From Tetragonia tetragonoides (Eukaryota > Streptophyta > Magnoliopsida > Caryophyllales > Aizoaceae), in assembly GCA_038025085.1 (NCBI GenBank), contig CM076145.1, positions 18,706,500 to 18,770,499 on the forward strand: a DNA stretch of 64,000 nucleotides. The letters run 5' to 3'. Every line of letters starts with the position of its first letter. Positions within the stretch are counted from its first letter, which is position 1. This document shows positions 36,377 to 48,437 of this stretch, one piece after another. The notes under the pieces are model-generated. The model was given only the letters and a program-made list of their open reading frames with translations, was not told the DNA's origin and did no database searches. Position numbers and translations under genes: made by a program.

Positions 36377-38337
36377 TCATTTGGCAGCCCGCCAATCTCT
36401 CATATACTCCTCCATAACCGATCGAGGACCTTCCGCTTGCTCCGGAGGAATCAAAGTAATGAAAGACTTAGCTGCGACGGCTAGACGATTCACCCACTGC
36501 AAAAAAGTAACAATGAGTGTGAGTTCAGAGATATGTAATACGTAAAAAAATATATACACACGAATTCATTTTAGTTAATCACTTACATAATCGCTGTTTG
36601 ATCGTGGAGGAATCACAGATCCAGGTGCTGCATCGTCAGGTGTCAGCAGAGGGCGGGAGTGACGGTAGTACCACTCGAGGTAGTCATCCGTACATGCTGT
36701 GGGATCTGACGTGGATGCCTAAAACCCATGGAGAACAAGCATGTAACCTCCCGGGAACATACGCCAGGCATCAGATGATACTCGTACGGGGTAGTCAACC
36801 CTGTACGAACGACTGGTCCATGACCTGATCGCTCTCTCTGGCCTAGTGATCGGGAAAGGGATACTCTGTACGTACCCGATTTGTCGTAAACAACGACCAG
36901 GCATGTACGGTTCGACTATATCTCGATACCGTAGCCACCCGATGAATACAGTCCTCGGTACAGATGCAACCGGGTCAGAACCGTACGGCAGCCACACCAC
37001 CTACGTAGAAATGTTGAAGTTACGTTGAAGTTAAAAAAACATAGCAAACGACGAAATAAATCATGAACACCGATAACTGCATGACATACCTCTGACGCTC
37101 GCAGCTGATCCAAGCGTCTACGTAAGGAGTGCAGTCGAACCACGTCCTTGCCCTCAGCCTGGGCACTCCATACGCACGCACGGGGAGCCTCGCCGTCCCC
37201 GACAACCATCCGCTCCCGATGAGGTCGGAAGCAAGGAAAGTACTCGTATATCCATGCCTGAAGGAGAGTTAGGCATCCGCAGATGCCCTGAGAATCCCCC
37301 CGACTAGCTATACCGAGCTGACGATATAGGAAGGCGAGGGCAGCAGATCCCCAAGAGAACTCATGCGCCGTTCCGACACCGTCCCTCATCTCCATCACGC
37401 AGGAGGGTCTAATACGGTTACCACTCTTGTCGACAAACAAGGTGGCTCCAATAAGTACCCACATCCAACCTACCGCCTGGATGTCCTCGACTCGGTCAAC
37501 AGTTCGGCAAAGGTCAAAAACCGAGTCCGTGAGGACCCCACCGCCCTGCCAGTGGCTATGCATCAGTACATCTCGGGTGACGACGAGAACCTCCATGGCC
37601 GCCGCCTGCAGCTGCCCATCCCGTCCCTCACTGGAAACGAGCTGTCCCTCTACAGGAATTCGAAGAATATGCCATACATCGTGCAACATGATGGTCATCT
37701 CTCCGAACGGCATGTGGAACGAGTTCGTATCCGGCTGCCACCTTTCAACGAATGCAGATATCAGGGGGAAGTCGATATGTCTGAACATAATGTCTGTCAG
37801 GTGTGATAACCCAGTCCCCTCGATCTGGGCCCTGAGCTCGGGCGACATCTTCGCTCGCCACTCACTCAGCCGCTGACAGACACTGAATCGGTTCTGACAC
37901 TTCAAGAGACCCCTCGTCTCTCCCATCCACATACGAGACGCTACGTGGCCGAGGAAGCTCGGTATGACGCTATCATCCGCCGGTCCACCGGGCACATCCC
38001 CTGTAACAAGCCACGTAGTGTCGTCCTCCGCTCTAGATCGTTTGCTAGTACTGGACGACCCAGTACTAACAAACTTACCGCCTCTGCCCTTCGCCACGCG
38101 CCACATCACGGAGGATGATTAGACGCCAATCTGATCCTCGTCCATGGACTGATCCCCGGAGTAGAACTCGCTCGATCCGTAATCGTGTTCCTCAGCCTCA
38201 TCACCGCGATATAAGTGACGGTCACTCATCTCCCTCATCCGAACTGCCTCTCTCTGTCTCCATATAGAGGCATCAATCCCGCGCGTCCTCGTGTGACGCG
38301 GTCCTGAACCAGCTAGTTCGCTGGCTAACCTCGGCAT
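36377..38337 (-). pseudogene. Plant mobile domain (PMD, MAIN-like) gene inside the MULE, near-intact
   Basis: Predicted minus-strand exons are 38337 or 38109 to 37090, 37000-36587, and 36496-36377, with GT-AG introns at 37001-37089 and 36497-36586, all in frame. The PMD core is clear: LSHLTDIMFRHIDFPLIS, FVERWQPDTNSFHMPFGEMT, ILRIPVEGQ, and later VEPYMPGRCLRQIGY. Cellular members (MAIN, MAIL1) act in the nucleus in transposon silencing and genome stability. Two in-frame stops are present: TAA between the N-terminal extension and the core (start of the extension at 38337, stop at 38119-38121), and TAG at 36719-36717 before the last ~80 residues. If translation starts at 38109 and ends at 36717, the PMD core is whole. 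I call it a pseudogene with reserve. Confidence 0.8.
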
Positions 38338-38439
38338 CGATTTACCGGCTCCTCCTCTCCTCTATCATTTCACATTTTTAATTAAAAAATAATCAGTAAT
38401 AAACAACTACTGCTACTACTACTAAAAATAACAATAATA

Positions 38440-38441
38440 AA

Positions 38442-38521
<80 letters not shown>

Positions 38522-38624
38522 TTAATAATAATAATAATATTAATATAACAACAACAATAATGTAGCAAATCGAAAATTAATTAATACTAATAACACTAAT
38601 AATAATTAAAATAATAATTAAAAC

Positions 38625-38699
<75 letters not shown>

Positions 38700-38857
38700 T
38701 AATAATAATAAATAATAATGATAATAACAATAATAATAACAACAATAACAATAACAATAATAATAACAACAATAATAATAATAACACTCATATTAATAAT
38801 AATAATAATAACAATAATAATAACACTATTAGTAATAATAATAGTAATAATAATAAC

Positions 38858-38920
<63 letters not shown>
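38440..38920. repeat. (AAT)n-type microsatellite tracts
   Basis: Two long runs of AAT units (about 38441-38520 and 38625-38920) with interspersed AAC and AGT variants, in the MULE between the PMD gene start and the right terminal region. Confidence 0.95.
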
Positions 38921-38934
38921 TAAACGTCAAAAAA

Positions 38935-39170
38935 TTCATTCTAAGCGTCTACAAATTACGCCTGGCCCTATGGTCAGGCGTCTGCAATTAACGCTTCGAC
39001 CATGGTCGGGGCGGAAACCCCTTCCGCCTCACCCATTGGTAAGGCGTCTGCGGATCTCGCCTGCGCCATGGGGCAGGCGGCAAAGTTTTTCGCCTGCCCC
39101 ATGGCGCAGGCGAGATCCGCAGACGCCTCACCCATGGGTGAGGCGCCAATTGCAGACGCCCGAGAGCGCG
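38935..39170. repeat. Right subterminal palindromic array of the MULE
   Basis: About six units have CCATGG-like cores and GCCT/AGGC arms, e.g. GCCTGCGCCATGGGGCAGGC and GCCTCACCCATGGGTGAGGC. Two units form one larger inverted repeat at about 39048-39122: the arm TCTGCGGATCTCGCCTGCGC is mirrored after a short A/T-rich loop, so a strong hairpin is expected. It parallels the array in the transposase intron. Confidence 0.85.
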
Positions 39171-39445
39171 AACCAGAGTAAAACAAAAAAAAAAATAATT
39201 AAAACTAACCCCGCCACCTCCGGCGCCGCCTCCAAAGCCACCGCCGCCGCTGCCACTACCCCCACTCATTGCTGTCGTGATTAATGGGGGTGGAGGAGAG
39301 GGTGAGGAAGAGAGGGTGAATTTTGCAATGGGTGTGGAGGAGAGGGTGAGGAAGAGAGGGTGATGAAGTGTAAAGGGCAAAATTGTAATTTTCAGGAGCG
39401 GTAGGTAGTATTTTTTGGCGGTAAATAGCAATTCACATATTTTTT

Positions 39446-39754
39446 TGTTCAAGTATAAAGTCGGTTTTCACATTTAAACCGACTTCATTGGGCTAACTTC
39501 AGACAGGAGCTTATGACGTCGGTTTTTTTCTAAGAAACCAACGTTATAGCGCAAGTTACAACATCGGTTTTTCCAAACAACCGACGTTATATGTGTGGTT
39601 CTCAGATACACCCTCTACATCGTCGTTTTTTTCAAAAAAGCGACGCTAAAGTGTTTCACTGTATTTACCACAATGCCACCGCGTAGTGTATCACGTCGGT
39701 TTTTCTTTAACCGACGTGATATGGGTGACGTGATATCTCTGTTTTGTAGTAGTG
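39446..39754. mobile_element. CACTA transposon terminus with ACGTCGGTTTTT subterminal repeats
   Basis: The terminus GTTTTGTAGTAGTG (39741-39754) reads CACTACTACAAAAC on the other strand. Within 300 bases there are five to six inverted pairs of the type ACGTCGGTTTTTC / AACCGACGT, classic CACTA subterminal repeats. No transposase and no opposite terminus are found; the element presumably extends left through 30136-32921 and was truncated there. Confidence 0.8.
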
Positions 39755-39937
39755 AGAGTCGAAAAGATCATTGACTAGAATACACTATTTACATAAAGTC
39801 GCGTCTCTCCTAAAAATCGCCATGTTGAGGATTAATGCTAGATTCTTTTCCCACATTTGTTTTAAAAAAATAAAATCTTTCTTTTCGTGGAGTTTTCCAT
39901 TTATTTCTTATTTTCTTAAACGGGCCTTTTTATCTCT
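39755..39937 (+). other. Remaining leader of element B
   Basis: AT-rich, resembles the leader of A at 28773-28890 plus 54801-54820. It ends at the place of the gag start codon, which in B reads ATA (39938-39940). Confidence 0.6.
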
Positions 39938-41511
39938 ATAATTGGTAGGAATAAAGATCAAAGTCCTAGGAAGTGGGAGAGGGACGAGTCCAACAAGAGA
40001 TTGATCCGCAAGTTGTCATTCGAACCTTCACCGCAAGCACAGTTCGTGGGCCCCATTTGGCTCGAGTACCTTCACACACCGCCATTGTCACCTCATACCT
40101 CGCCACCCGATTCACCTAAGTCCATTATGTTTGGAGACACAGAGAGAACCGCTAACCAAAAGATGGACGACCTTTTAGCCCAATTGGTCGCCATGAATGC
40201 TTGATTCACTGATATGGAAGCCCGTGTCGCTAAGTTGGATCCCCCTACTAGGGACGAAGGTGAGCCCAAACAAAATGAGGATAAGACTGAGCCCTCCACT
40301 AAAGAGGTCCAAGAACTCCAAGCTAAGCTAAACAGGCTTGAGTCCGTTCTAGGCAAGAGTCGTGTCTTTAATGACATGATCATCAATTCCGAAGGCTATG
40401 CTCCCCACATTAAGGGAAAATTGCCCACTAAGTTTTCTATGCCTGAAGTTCCCACATTCAAAGGGACCGATGATCCACAAGATCACATTAGGGCTTTTAC
40501 CACTGCAGAGGCATTGAGCAAGAGTTGTATGTTCACCTCTTTCCCCAAACCTTGGACCCCGCTGTTAGGGCCTGGTTCTTCAAACTACCCACTCAAAAGC
40601 TGCAGAATTGGGAAGATTTGTCCACTTAGTTCCTAGAGAGATATGCTGACAATGTCTTGCCTCCCATGACATTGAGAGAATTGGACATCACCAAGCAAGG
40701 TGACAAAGAAGGATTCACCAACTTCATAAGAAGATGGAGAACCAAGGTTGCTGAAATGATTGATCGCTCATCTGAAAGGGATCAAATTAGAATGCTAGTC
40801 CAAAATTTGGCGTCTGGATACCGTGAGCACATGAAGTTTCAACCCATAACCACTTATTCCCAACTAACTGAAGTAGGCATGACCATTAAAGATGACCAAC
40901 TCCAAAGAGGGAAGAACAAGGTTACTTACAATAACAACACAAGTGGCTACAAGGATAAGAAGTACACCAACACCAATCATGCTTCCACAAGTAGAGGAAA
41001 TGAAGTGAATGCCATTGCCGACAGGCGCCCGAGAAGATTTACTCCCTTTGGGATGCCTTATGTCAAAGCTCTAGACAAATTAGTCAAAGGAGATTATTTG
41101 CACCCGATTGGGCCTACTCCTGATCCACCCGTAGAGAAAACATCTCCATATTGGAACGAGTCCGCATTCTGCAAAGAGAGCAAATATCATAGAGGTTGTG
41201 GGCACGACACCGAGAAGTGCTACACTCTCAAGGAGAAAATTCAAGATCTGTTCGACAATGGCACTATTCCATTACCTAAGGATGCGCCACCGCCCAGTAA
41301 CAATAATAATCCCCATGAGAACTCTTTTGCCATTGGCATAGAGGAAGGGTTCGATCCATCCTATCTAATCACTCCTATTGGGCAAGCCATACCACCGTAC
41401 GTAAGCCCAAGGCCCACGCTAGACATTTGTGGCCTTTGGAATAGTGATGAAGAGGATAATGGACATTATATTGACCCTGAAGATGTGCTAATTCCTAAGT
41501 CCATGACATAG
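39938..41511 (+). pseudogene. Element B gag, disrupted
   Basis: The frame begins where A has an ATG, but B has ATA. It reads through WERDESNKR and a helical region, is stopped by TGA at 40202-40204, continues to KFSMPEVPTFKGTDDPQDHI, and changes frame near 40540. The last part (40657-41511) holds the second half of capsid (FTNFIRRWRTKVAEM) and a Tat-type zinc motif, CxxxxxxHRGCGHDTEKC. Gag forms the capsid that packages element RNA. The distinctive Cys-His spacing and the DDPQDHI box are typical of the Tat group. Confidence 0.85.
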
Positions 41512-44500
41512 ATAATGGCAAAGCATGGTATGACATCCCCGATGACGAGAAAGGTGAAGATGACAAAGCTTTGAACTACCTCACAAGGTCAGGCCTCCAG
41601 TTCAGGTCTGAAAACATCTATATGGATCCATCTCAAATCCAACCTGTAGAGCCTGTAATAATCCTCAATAAGGATCCAACCCAAAGAGAGGCAACTAAGG
41701 AAGATGGTGGAACTAATTTCCTTAGGCAATTGCAAAAGACGAAAGCTGACATATCCATTTGGCAATTGTTGACCACTTCTATCACTTATAGAAGGGCCTT
41801 GCTAGAAGCCTTGAACGCAACCACCATTTCTCCAAATGCTACTCCCAAGGATGTGGTTAATCTCCTGGTTCAAGGAAAGTCATCCACACGTGCCACTTTT
41901 TCTGATAAGGATCTTCAACCCGAAGGCATCCACCACAACAAAGCCCTCTATCTAACTATAATTTGTCAACAAAGACAAGTCCCCATGACTTTGGTTGACA
42001 ATGGCTCTGCTGTAATTGTATGCCCCTTGAGTACTGCTGAACACCTCAAAATAGACTGCAACAATCTCGCGCACTCCGCAGAAGGGCTAAGAGCTTATGA
42101 CAATTCCAAAAGGAACGTCTTAGGCACGTTTTCCATGAACATTAACATTGGGCCCATTGAGAAAATGATCCAATTTCACGTCATCGATATTCCAGCCACC
42201 TTTAATCTACTTTTAGGAAGGCCCTGGTTGCATGGGCTTAATGCTATAGCCTCAACCCTTCACCAAAAGGTGATACTATCTCTAGCAGGATCCACTCTGG
42301 AAGTCTGTGCTGATACCATGGTAGCCCAGATAGAAAAAGCTCCAGTCCTAAAGATAGAGCATAACGAGCAAGATGAAGAATTATGGGGCTTCGAGAAGAT
42401 AGCCTTCACAGAAATAATAGAGCCCACGCTCGATGTGAACGCTCTACTTAGAAAGCAAGGTCACTTTCCAGGCACCACTTTGGGTCCTCACCCCAAGGTA
42501 ATCCGGTCCTGCTGGAACACCAAGATCAAAAATGATCTATTTGGGCTAGGCTATAAGCCCACAAAGCAAGAGATCCGAGCCTACATATCCAAGGAAGTGG
42601 CTAGAAAGAGAGCCCGCGCAGCCAACCAGCCCATCCCACATAACATGGAGCCTTATCCTCTAACTCTCAATGGACAATTTCTCCAAGAAGGCGATCCATA
42701 CCCCTACTATGGTTTCCCAGAACCTTATACGATCAATGGAATTCTAGTTCCAGGCTTCGAGGCATTTCAAGACTGTTTCACTAGGAGTGAAGAGGCACCA
42801 ACACCTCTCAAAGAGGACCAGTCTACTAAAGATTGGGCTAATGACAAGGCATCCAATGACTTTGGACTACTATTTGGCAAAGAACGTCGCCAATATGACG
42901 AGGCAACAAACAAAATTCCCCTTACTGTGCTTTTTAATGAAGATTTCGACCCGTCCGAGCTGATCGCCCCAATCGGACCCGACCGCGCCACGTGGAAGCA
43001 TGAGACGAAGTGGGCTCCAGTCGAGGGAGTCAAGTACAAGTTCACAATCCGCAATGGTCCTTCCAAAAGGCCCAATTCTGATTCCGAGTCTGATTCCGAG
43101 TCCGAGTCTGATTCTGAGTCTGTTATCCTAGAAATGTCGAGTAGTCTACCCCAGTCTATTCCTTTTGCTACTAAGGTCGTTAGTTATGACCTTATTGATG
43201 TATTGTCCGCTTCTATTAATGTTATGAGTGCCGATTTTGCTTACCCGGATTGCCTAGTTGCTAATAATTAAGAAGACATAACGGAATTTCCAAAAAAAGT
43301 CATTAAAGCATTAACTGAACATGAACAAAAGACTTCAATAGTCGAAGAAACAGAGACAATAAATATTGCAACTAATGATGAGCCACACCACGTGAAAGTA
43401 GGCTTGTCTTTAACTTCTAATGAACGTGAACAATTCATAACACTCCTAAAGAATTATACGGATGTTTTCGCCTGGTCCTACAAGGACATGCCTGGTATAG
43501 ACCGCAGCATTGCTCAGCATACCATCCCGCTAAAACCCGATTGCAAACCAGTCAAACAAAAGCTAAGGAGAATGAAACCAGAGTGGGCTCTTAAGATCGA
43601 GGAAGAGGTCCAAAAACAACTTGATGCAGGCTTCATAAGAGTGGCCAACTATCCCGATTGGGTAGCCAACATCGTTCCAGTCCCAAAAAAGGATGGACGG
43701 GTGCGAATGTGTGTGGATTTTAGGGAATTAAACAAAGCAAGCCCCAAAGATGACTTTCCACTACCCCACATAGATGTTCTATTAGACAATACGGCAGTAC
43801 ACACCCTCCTATCATTCATGGACGGGTACGCAGGATACAACCAAGTCCTGATGGCCAAAGAGGATGAGGAGAAAACCACTTTCATCACACAATGGGGCAC
43901 TTATTTCTACACCGTAATGCCATTCGGGCTTAAGAACGCAAGGGATACATATCAAAGAACCGCGACCACCCTGCTTCACGATATGATGCACAAAGAGGCT
44001 GAAGTCTACGTTGATGACATGATCATAAAATCTAAGGAGAGAGAAGGGCATGTACTCTAACTTCAAAAGTTCTTCGATAGGCTTAGGAAGTACAATATGA
44101 GGCTTAATCCCAAAAAGTGCGCATTCGGAGTTACATCCGACAAACTTTTAGGATTCGTCATAAGCACCAGAGGGATCGAGATTGATCCATCCAAGATCAA
44201 AGCCATAATAGATATGCTCCCGCCGAAAACAGAAAAAGAAATCAGGGGCTTCCTGGAGAGAATCCAATACATTAGCAGGTTCATTTCCAAATTAACTATC
44301 ACCTGCGAGCCTATATTCAAAAAGCTCAAGAAGGAGGTAAAAACGGAATGGGACGAGCAATGCCAAAAAGCCTTTGACAAAATTAAGGCCTATCTGTCTG
44401 AACCACCCATGCTCGTACCGCACACTCCAGGCATGCCTTTAATTCTCTGCCTTACTGTCACAGAAACATCAATGGGGGCCATGTTAGCCCAAGAAATAAA

Positions 44501-46342
44501 CAAGGAAGAGAAAGCCATCTACTATGTGAGCAAGAAGTTTCAAGAATATGAAGCCCGCTATTCCTCTCTAGAGAAGACATGCCTAGCCTTGGTCGACACG
44601 ACCAAGAAACTACGACATTACATGCTCCAGCATACGATCCGCATAAGATCGAGAGAAAATCCTCTGAAATATATATTCGAAAAAGCCATCCTGAATGGTA
44701 GAATAACAAGATGGACCGTCCTTCTATCAGAGTTTGACCTCAGATTTGAACACCAAAAAGCAATTAAAGGACATGCTATCACGGAATACCTAGCTGATCA
44801 AGCTATAGACGAGCCCGATCGCAAAGAAGAATACTACTTTCCAGACGAAGGGGTTATGACCCTAGACACCGAGACCTGGCAACTTTACTTCGATGGAGCA
44901 TCTAACCAAAAGGGCTTTGGGGTAGGAGTACTAATAGTGTCTCCTGATGGTGCACATACACCTATTTCGGTCAAGTTAGACCACGAGGTCACCAACAATG
45001 GCGCAGAGTATGAAGCTTGCATAATGGGACTGCAATCCGCCATAAGCCTGGGCATTAAAATGCTTCGAGTCTATGGTGACTCGTCGCTCATAATCAACCA
45101 AATTTCCAAAGTATGGAAAGTCAAAAGTGAATCCTTGGCACTCTACCGAGAATACTTAGACAAAATCATAGTGTATTTCAACTAAATACATTTTACATAC
45201 CTTCCACGAGAAGATAACCAATTTGCAGATGCCTTGGCTAAATTAGCAAGCATGATCAACATACCCGACTACATTCGAATGATGCCCATTTGTGTACAAA
45301 GAAGGTCTGAACCCTGATATTGCGATGCTTTGGAGGTATTCCATGACGAAGAAGATGAATGGTACACTGATATAAAGAACCTACTCGTCTATCAAATTTA
45401 CCCTCCTGATTCTAGCCTTAGAGCCCAAAAGGCACTTAGAAGGCTCGCAACCCAATTCATTGAGGTACAAGGTCAAATATACAAGAAAACCCCAAACGGG
45501 ATCAATCTTTTATACTTAAGCACCGAGATGGCCCATAAGGTCTTAAGAGACGTGCATGGAGGAGTCTGTGGACCGCACATGAAAGGTATGATGTTATCTT
45601 GGAAGATAATCAGGCTTGGTTATTATTGGACCACAACGGAGAAAGTCTGTTGTGAATTCGTCAAAAGATGCACAAAGTGTCAGACACACGCAAATCTACA
45701 ACACATGCCGCCAAGCCCGTTAGATACTTTCACCTCGCCTTGGTCTTTCTCCGCTTGGGGGATAGATATCATTGGCAAGATAACCCCAACAGTTAAAAGG
45801 GGCCATGAATACATCCTAATTGCAATCGAGTACTTCACTAAATGGGTGGAAGCACAATCATACGCAAAGCTCAAAGCAAAACACGTGGTCAAGTTCATCA
45901 AGAACAATATAATAGCTAGATATGGGGTTCCCCAAGAGATCATTAGCGATAATGGGTCACATTTCATGAAGGAAGTACTCGAGCTCCTGGCTCAGTTCAA
46001 GATCCAACATCCAAAGTCATCTTCCTACAGACCGCTAACAAACGGTGCAGTAGAAGCGGCTAATAAAAACATCAAGAAAATCTTCGAAAAAGGTAGCAAG
46101 CTTTGCACAATGTGAGAATCTATCAAAAGAGGCTAACAAAGCACTTCAACCAAAGACTCAAAATGAGAGACCTCAAAGTTGGAGATCTAGTGCTCAAAGA
46201 AGTAAGGGCCAATGTCACTGACCCAAGAGGCAAGTTTAGGCCCAATTGGTCTGGTCCTTTTCTCATCACAAAGATCCTAACCGGTGGAGCTGCAAGATTG
46301 GCAGACTTAGACGGAATTGAGTTTAGTCAATGGATAAACTAA
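41512..46342 (+). pseudogene. Element B pol: protease, RT, dual RNase H, integrase; disrupted
   Basis: One frame covers most of it with in-frame stops at 43269, 44058, 45183 and 45315. The protease has TLVDNGSAVIVCPL (DNG in place of DSG) and GRPWLHG. RT has CVDFRELNKA and the catalytic YVDDMIIKS. A first RNase H (LTVTETSMGAMLAQE) is followed by a second, archaeal-type RNase H (LYFDGASNQKGFG, NNGAEYEA, DSSLIINQ), the mark of Tat elements. The integrase has the zinc-binding end (HGGVCGPHMKG to CTKCQ) and the core (WGIDIIGKI, SDNGSHF), but about 110 residues are deleted at about 46090-46120; the tail (RGKFRPNWSGPF) is in another frame and ends at 46342. Confidence 0.92.
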
Positions 46343-46784
46343 AAAGGTTCTATGCCTATGCAAGACACCCAACATAGCACTTTCGAGAGGCCCACATAAG
46401 GCTAAGTAGTCCCGAAAAAAAAAAAAAAAAAACGGGATTCAATGATAAAAAAACGCACGGATAAGAACTACGAGTGGCCTGATTCCCCTAAAAGGATACG
46501 TAGGATAACCCAATAGCAATTAGGCCCGGCCCCTTCATTATTTTCGCGTTCAAAAGTTGTTAAAAACAAATAATAACAAATAAATAAATCAAGTTGCAAT
46601 ATTAAGTAAAAATTGAGCATGTCTCCATAAATAATAAAGTCCATTACAAATGACTTGGCAATTCCAAAAATAATAATGCAAATATTTAAGCCTAAAAGGG
46701 GGCACATCACCCTTATTGAATTTAAAGCAATACAAAAGGAAATTCTAAGCTAGACATGCTCCAATAAGAGTATTTTTTAGTGGA
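46343..46784 (+). other. Intergenic region between B pol and the antisense DUF7745-like gene
   Basis: It contains an A-run (46416-46433, flanked by CCCG and CGGG) and a conserved string GAACTACGAGTGGCCTGATT, followed by GGATACGTAGG (46465-46504). Both features have counterparts at the same place in element C (62795-62887). Convergent transcripts from pol and the antisense gene must end here. Confidence 0.7.
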
Positions 46785-48338
46785 CTACTCCGTACCTTCG
46801 GTAGTAGGACCCGCGTCTTCCATGGACTCATCTACTTTTGGGCCCTCCGCATCACGTTCCTTGGGAGCCCATCTCTCTCGAACCATAGGCTCTTCTTCTT
46901 CAATCTCCATTAGAGGTATGATTGAAGACGCCTCATGATCATTGGCCCGGATTCGGGGTTCCTCCTGCGGTTTAGTGGTGATCTTTTCCAAAGCTTTCTT
47001 GGCCTTTGGGTTTAGGATGCCTTTCACATGCTTAACTCCCTTTTTCTTACCCTTCCCCTTCGGGTCATTAGGGTTTGAGAGTCTTAGGCTAGCTTTGACC
47101 GATTGGGCCTTAAGATCGCCTTGTTCGGATTTCCTGCATGCACGGTGACCCTCCGCGGTCTTGCAATCCATCCAAGCCTCATATGCCGAAGATATGGCCG
47201 TAGGCGCCTTTACATGAGGAATAGTCCACTTAGGACGACGATCCCACTCACACTCCCATGATCTTACCATACTAATTGTCAAGATTCGCATGGTAGGAGG
47301 AACACTATCCTTTTGTGGGATAATTTGGCGTTTCCCATATTGTCGCATGATACAGCTAGGAAATATATAAGTTGAGTTATGGAGGCCATGGATTTGATAA
47401 TATCCAGTATCCTTGCTACATCCGATTGCAGATTTTAGACCCCACCACTTGACGGTCCATCGTAGCAAGAGGCATGCTTTAAGGTACCCACACCACTCAT
47501 CAATGGTGGATTCGTAATACAATCTCCAGCGTGCGGGAAATTGCTTTGGTTGATATTTGAGCGCATTGGCGGGCCCCTCAATAAAGCACATATGCTCAAG
47601 AAGCCATATCTACAAAAAAGGCAAAATTTATAAAGTTAAATATCCATCAAAGATTCAAACTTTATTAACCAAATAATTCAAAACAAATTATCCAAGCACT
47701 TACTTGGAGAAGAAGAGGACTTCCCGTCGATCCACCAAGCGATGACTCTTATTTCTTGCGGTCCAAGCAAATTAGGGTTTCACCAAGGACAAGAGACATA
47801 GGGGTAAAATGGTTTTGAATTTCTTCAACAATTCTAAGCATATTAGTTTTACCATTATTACCTCCACCGACAAAGAGGTACCTATGAAAGAGACATAAAA
47901 TAAAGGCAAGCTTATAATAGGTCTCATTCATCACATCATGGTTATCCCTTACCTTGGGGAAGAAGATGTCAATACACCATTGAGGTCTAACTCACCACTC
48001 CTAGCAACGGACGAGGCTTGTGTCGGTGATAGGCCAAGATACCTTTTGTAGTAGCCTTCAATATTTTCCCCAAGCCATGGAGTGGCGGGAGCTTGGTCAT
48101 GAGGAAACCCAAGGATAGCGGTAAATTCTTTGGGAAGAGGACATGGTTCATTATACCCAAAGTGGAAGACATAAAGTTTATCGTCCCAAAACTCAATCGC
48201 GGCCTCAAGGAGATTCCATACGATTTGAACTTGTTTAAGATGGAAGAGAGCATTCAAGTGGAAAGGCACAAGTCTCAGCCTCTCTTCGGGGGTCATGGAT
48301 TGTAACCACTTGACAAATTTAACATCAAAGCGTGTCAT
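46785..48338 (-). pseudogene. Antisense DUF7745-like gene of element B
   Basis: From the ATG at 48338 (MTRFDVKFVKWLQ) the protein resembles the plant DUF7745 family, helical and PMD-like in style: WNLLEAAIEFWDDKLYVFHFG, CPLPKEFTAILGF, GYYKRYLGLS. Exon 1 shifts frame near 47985, continues with YYKLAFILCLFHRYLF and LVLGETLICLDR, meets a stop at 47749-47751, and ends at a donor after 47704. A 94-base intron (47610-47703) separates exon 2 (47609-46785): CFIEGPAN, MRQYGKRQIIP, WTIPHVKAPT, then a Lys-rich tail and an acidic end. Function is unknown. The paralogue in C is at 61393-62644. A TATA box is about 100 bases upstream. Broken by one shift and one stop. Confidence 0.65.
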
Positions 48339-48437
48339 GGCTGAAATCTAAGGATACTTAGGGGGTTTCTCTCTCTAAAAAGCTCTCTATTGATGGAAAA
48401 TTGTGAAGGTGATGTCCCAAACCGGACTAACCCAAGG

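Larger units (their letters stand above)
32922..39436 (+). mobile_element. Mutator-like element (MULE), structurally complete, 6.5 kb
   Basis: The terminal inverted repeats start GGGTGTTGCTATTTACCGCC on the left and GTGAATTGCTATTTACCGCC read from the right; similarity goes on for about 70-90 bases (ACTACCTGCCGC, ATTACAATTTTGCCC). The perfect 9-bp duplication ATATTTTTT at 32913-32921 and 39437-39445 is diagnostic of Mutator superfamily insertion. Inside are a transposase-OTU gene (+), a convergent PMD gene (-), palindromic subterminal arrays at both ends and an AAT microsatellite. It sits in CACTA-derived sequence inside element B. Confidence 0.96.

Noticed and set aside
38596..38787. Poly-Leu/poly-Tyr frame
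   Set aside because: Translation of an AAT microsatellite.
38974..39452. Pro/Arg-rich minus frames near the right MULE end
   Set aside because: They are translations of the palindromic subterminal array and the TIR, not a gene.
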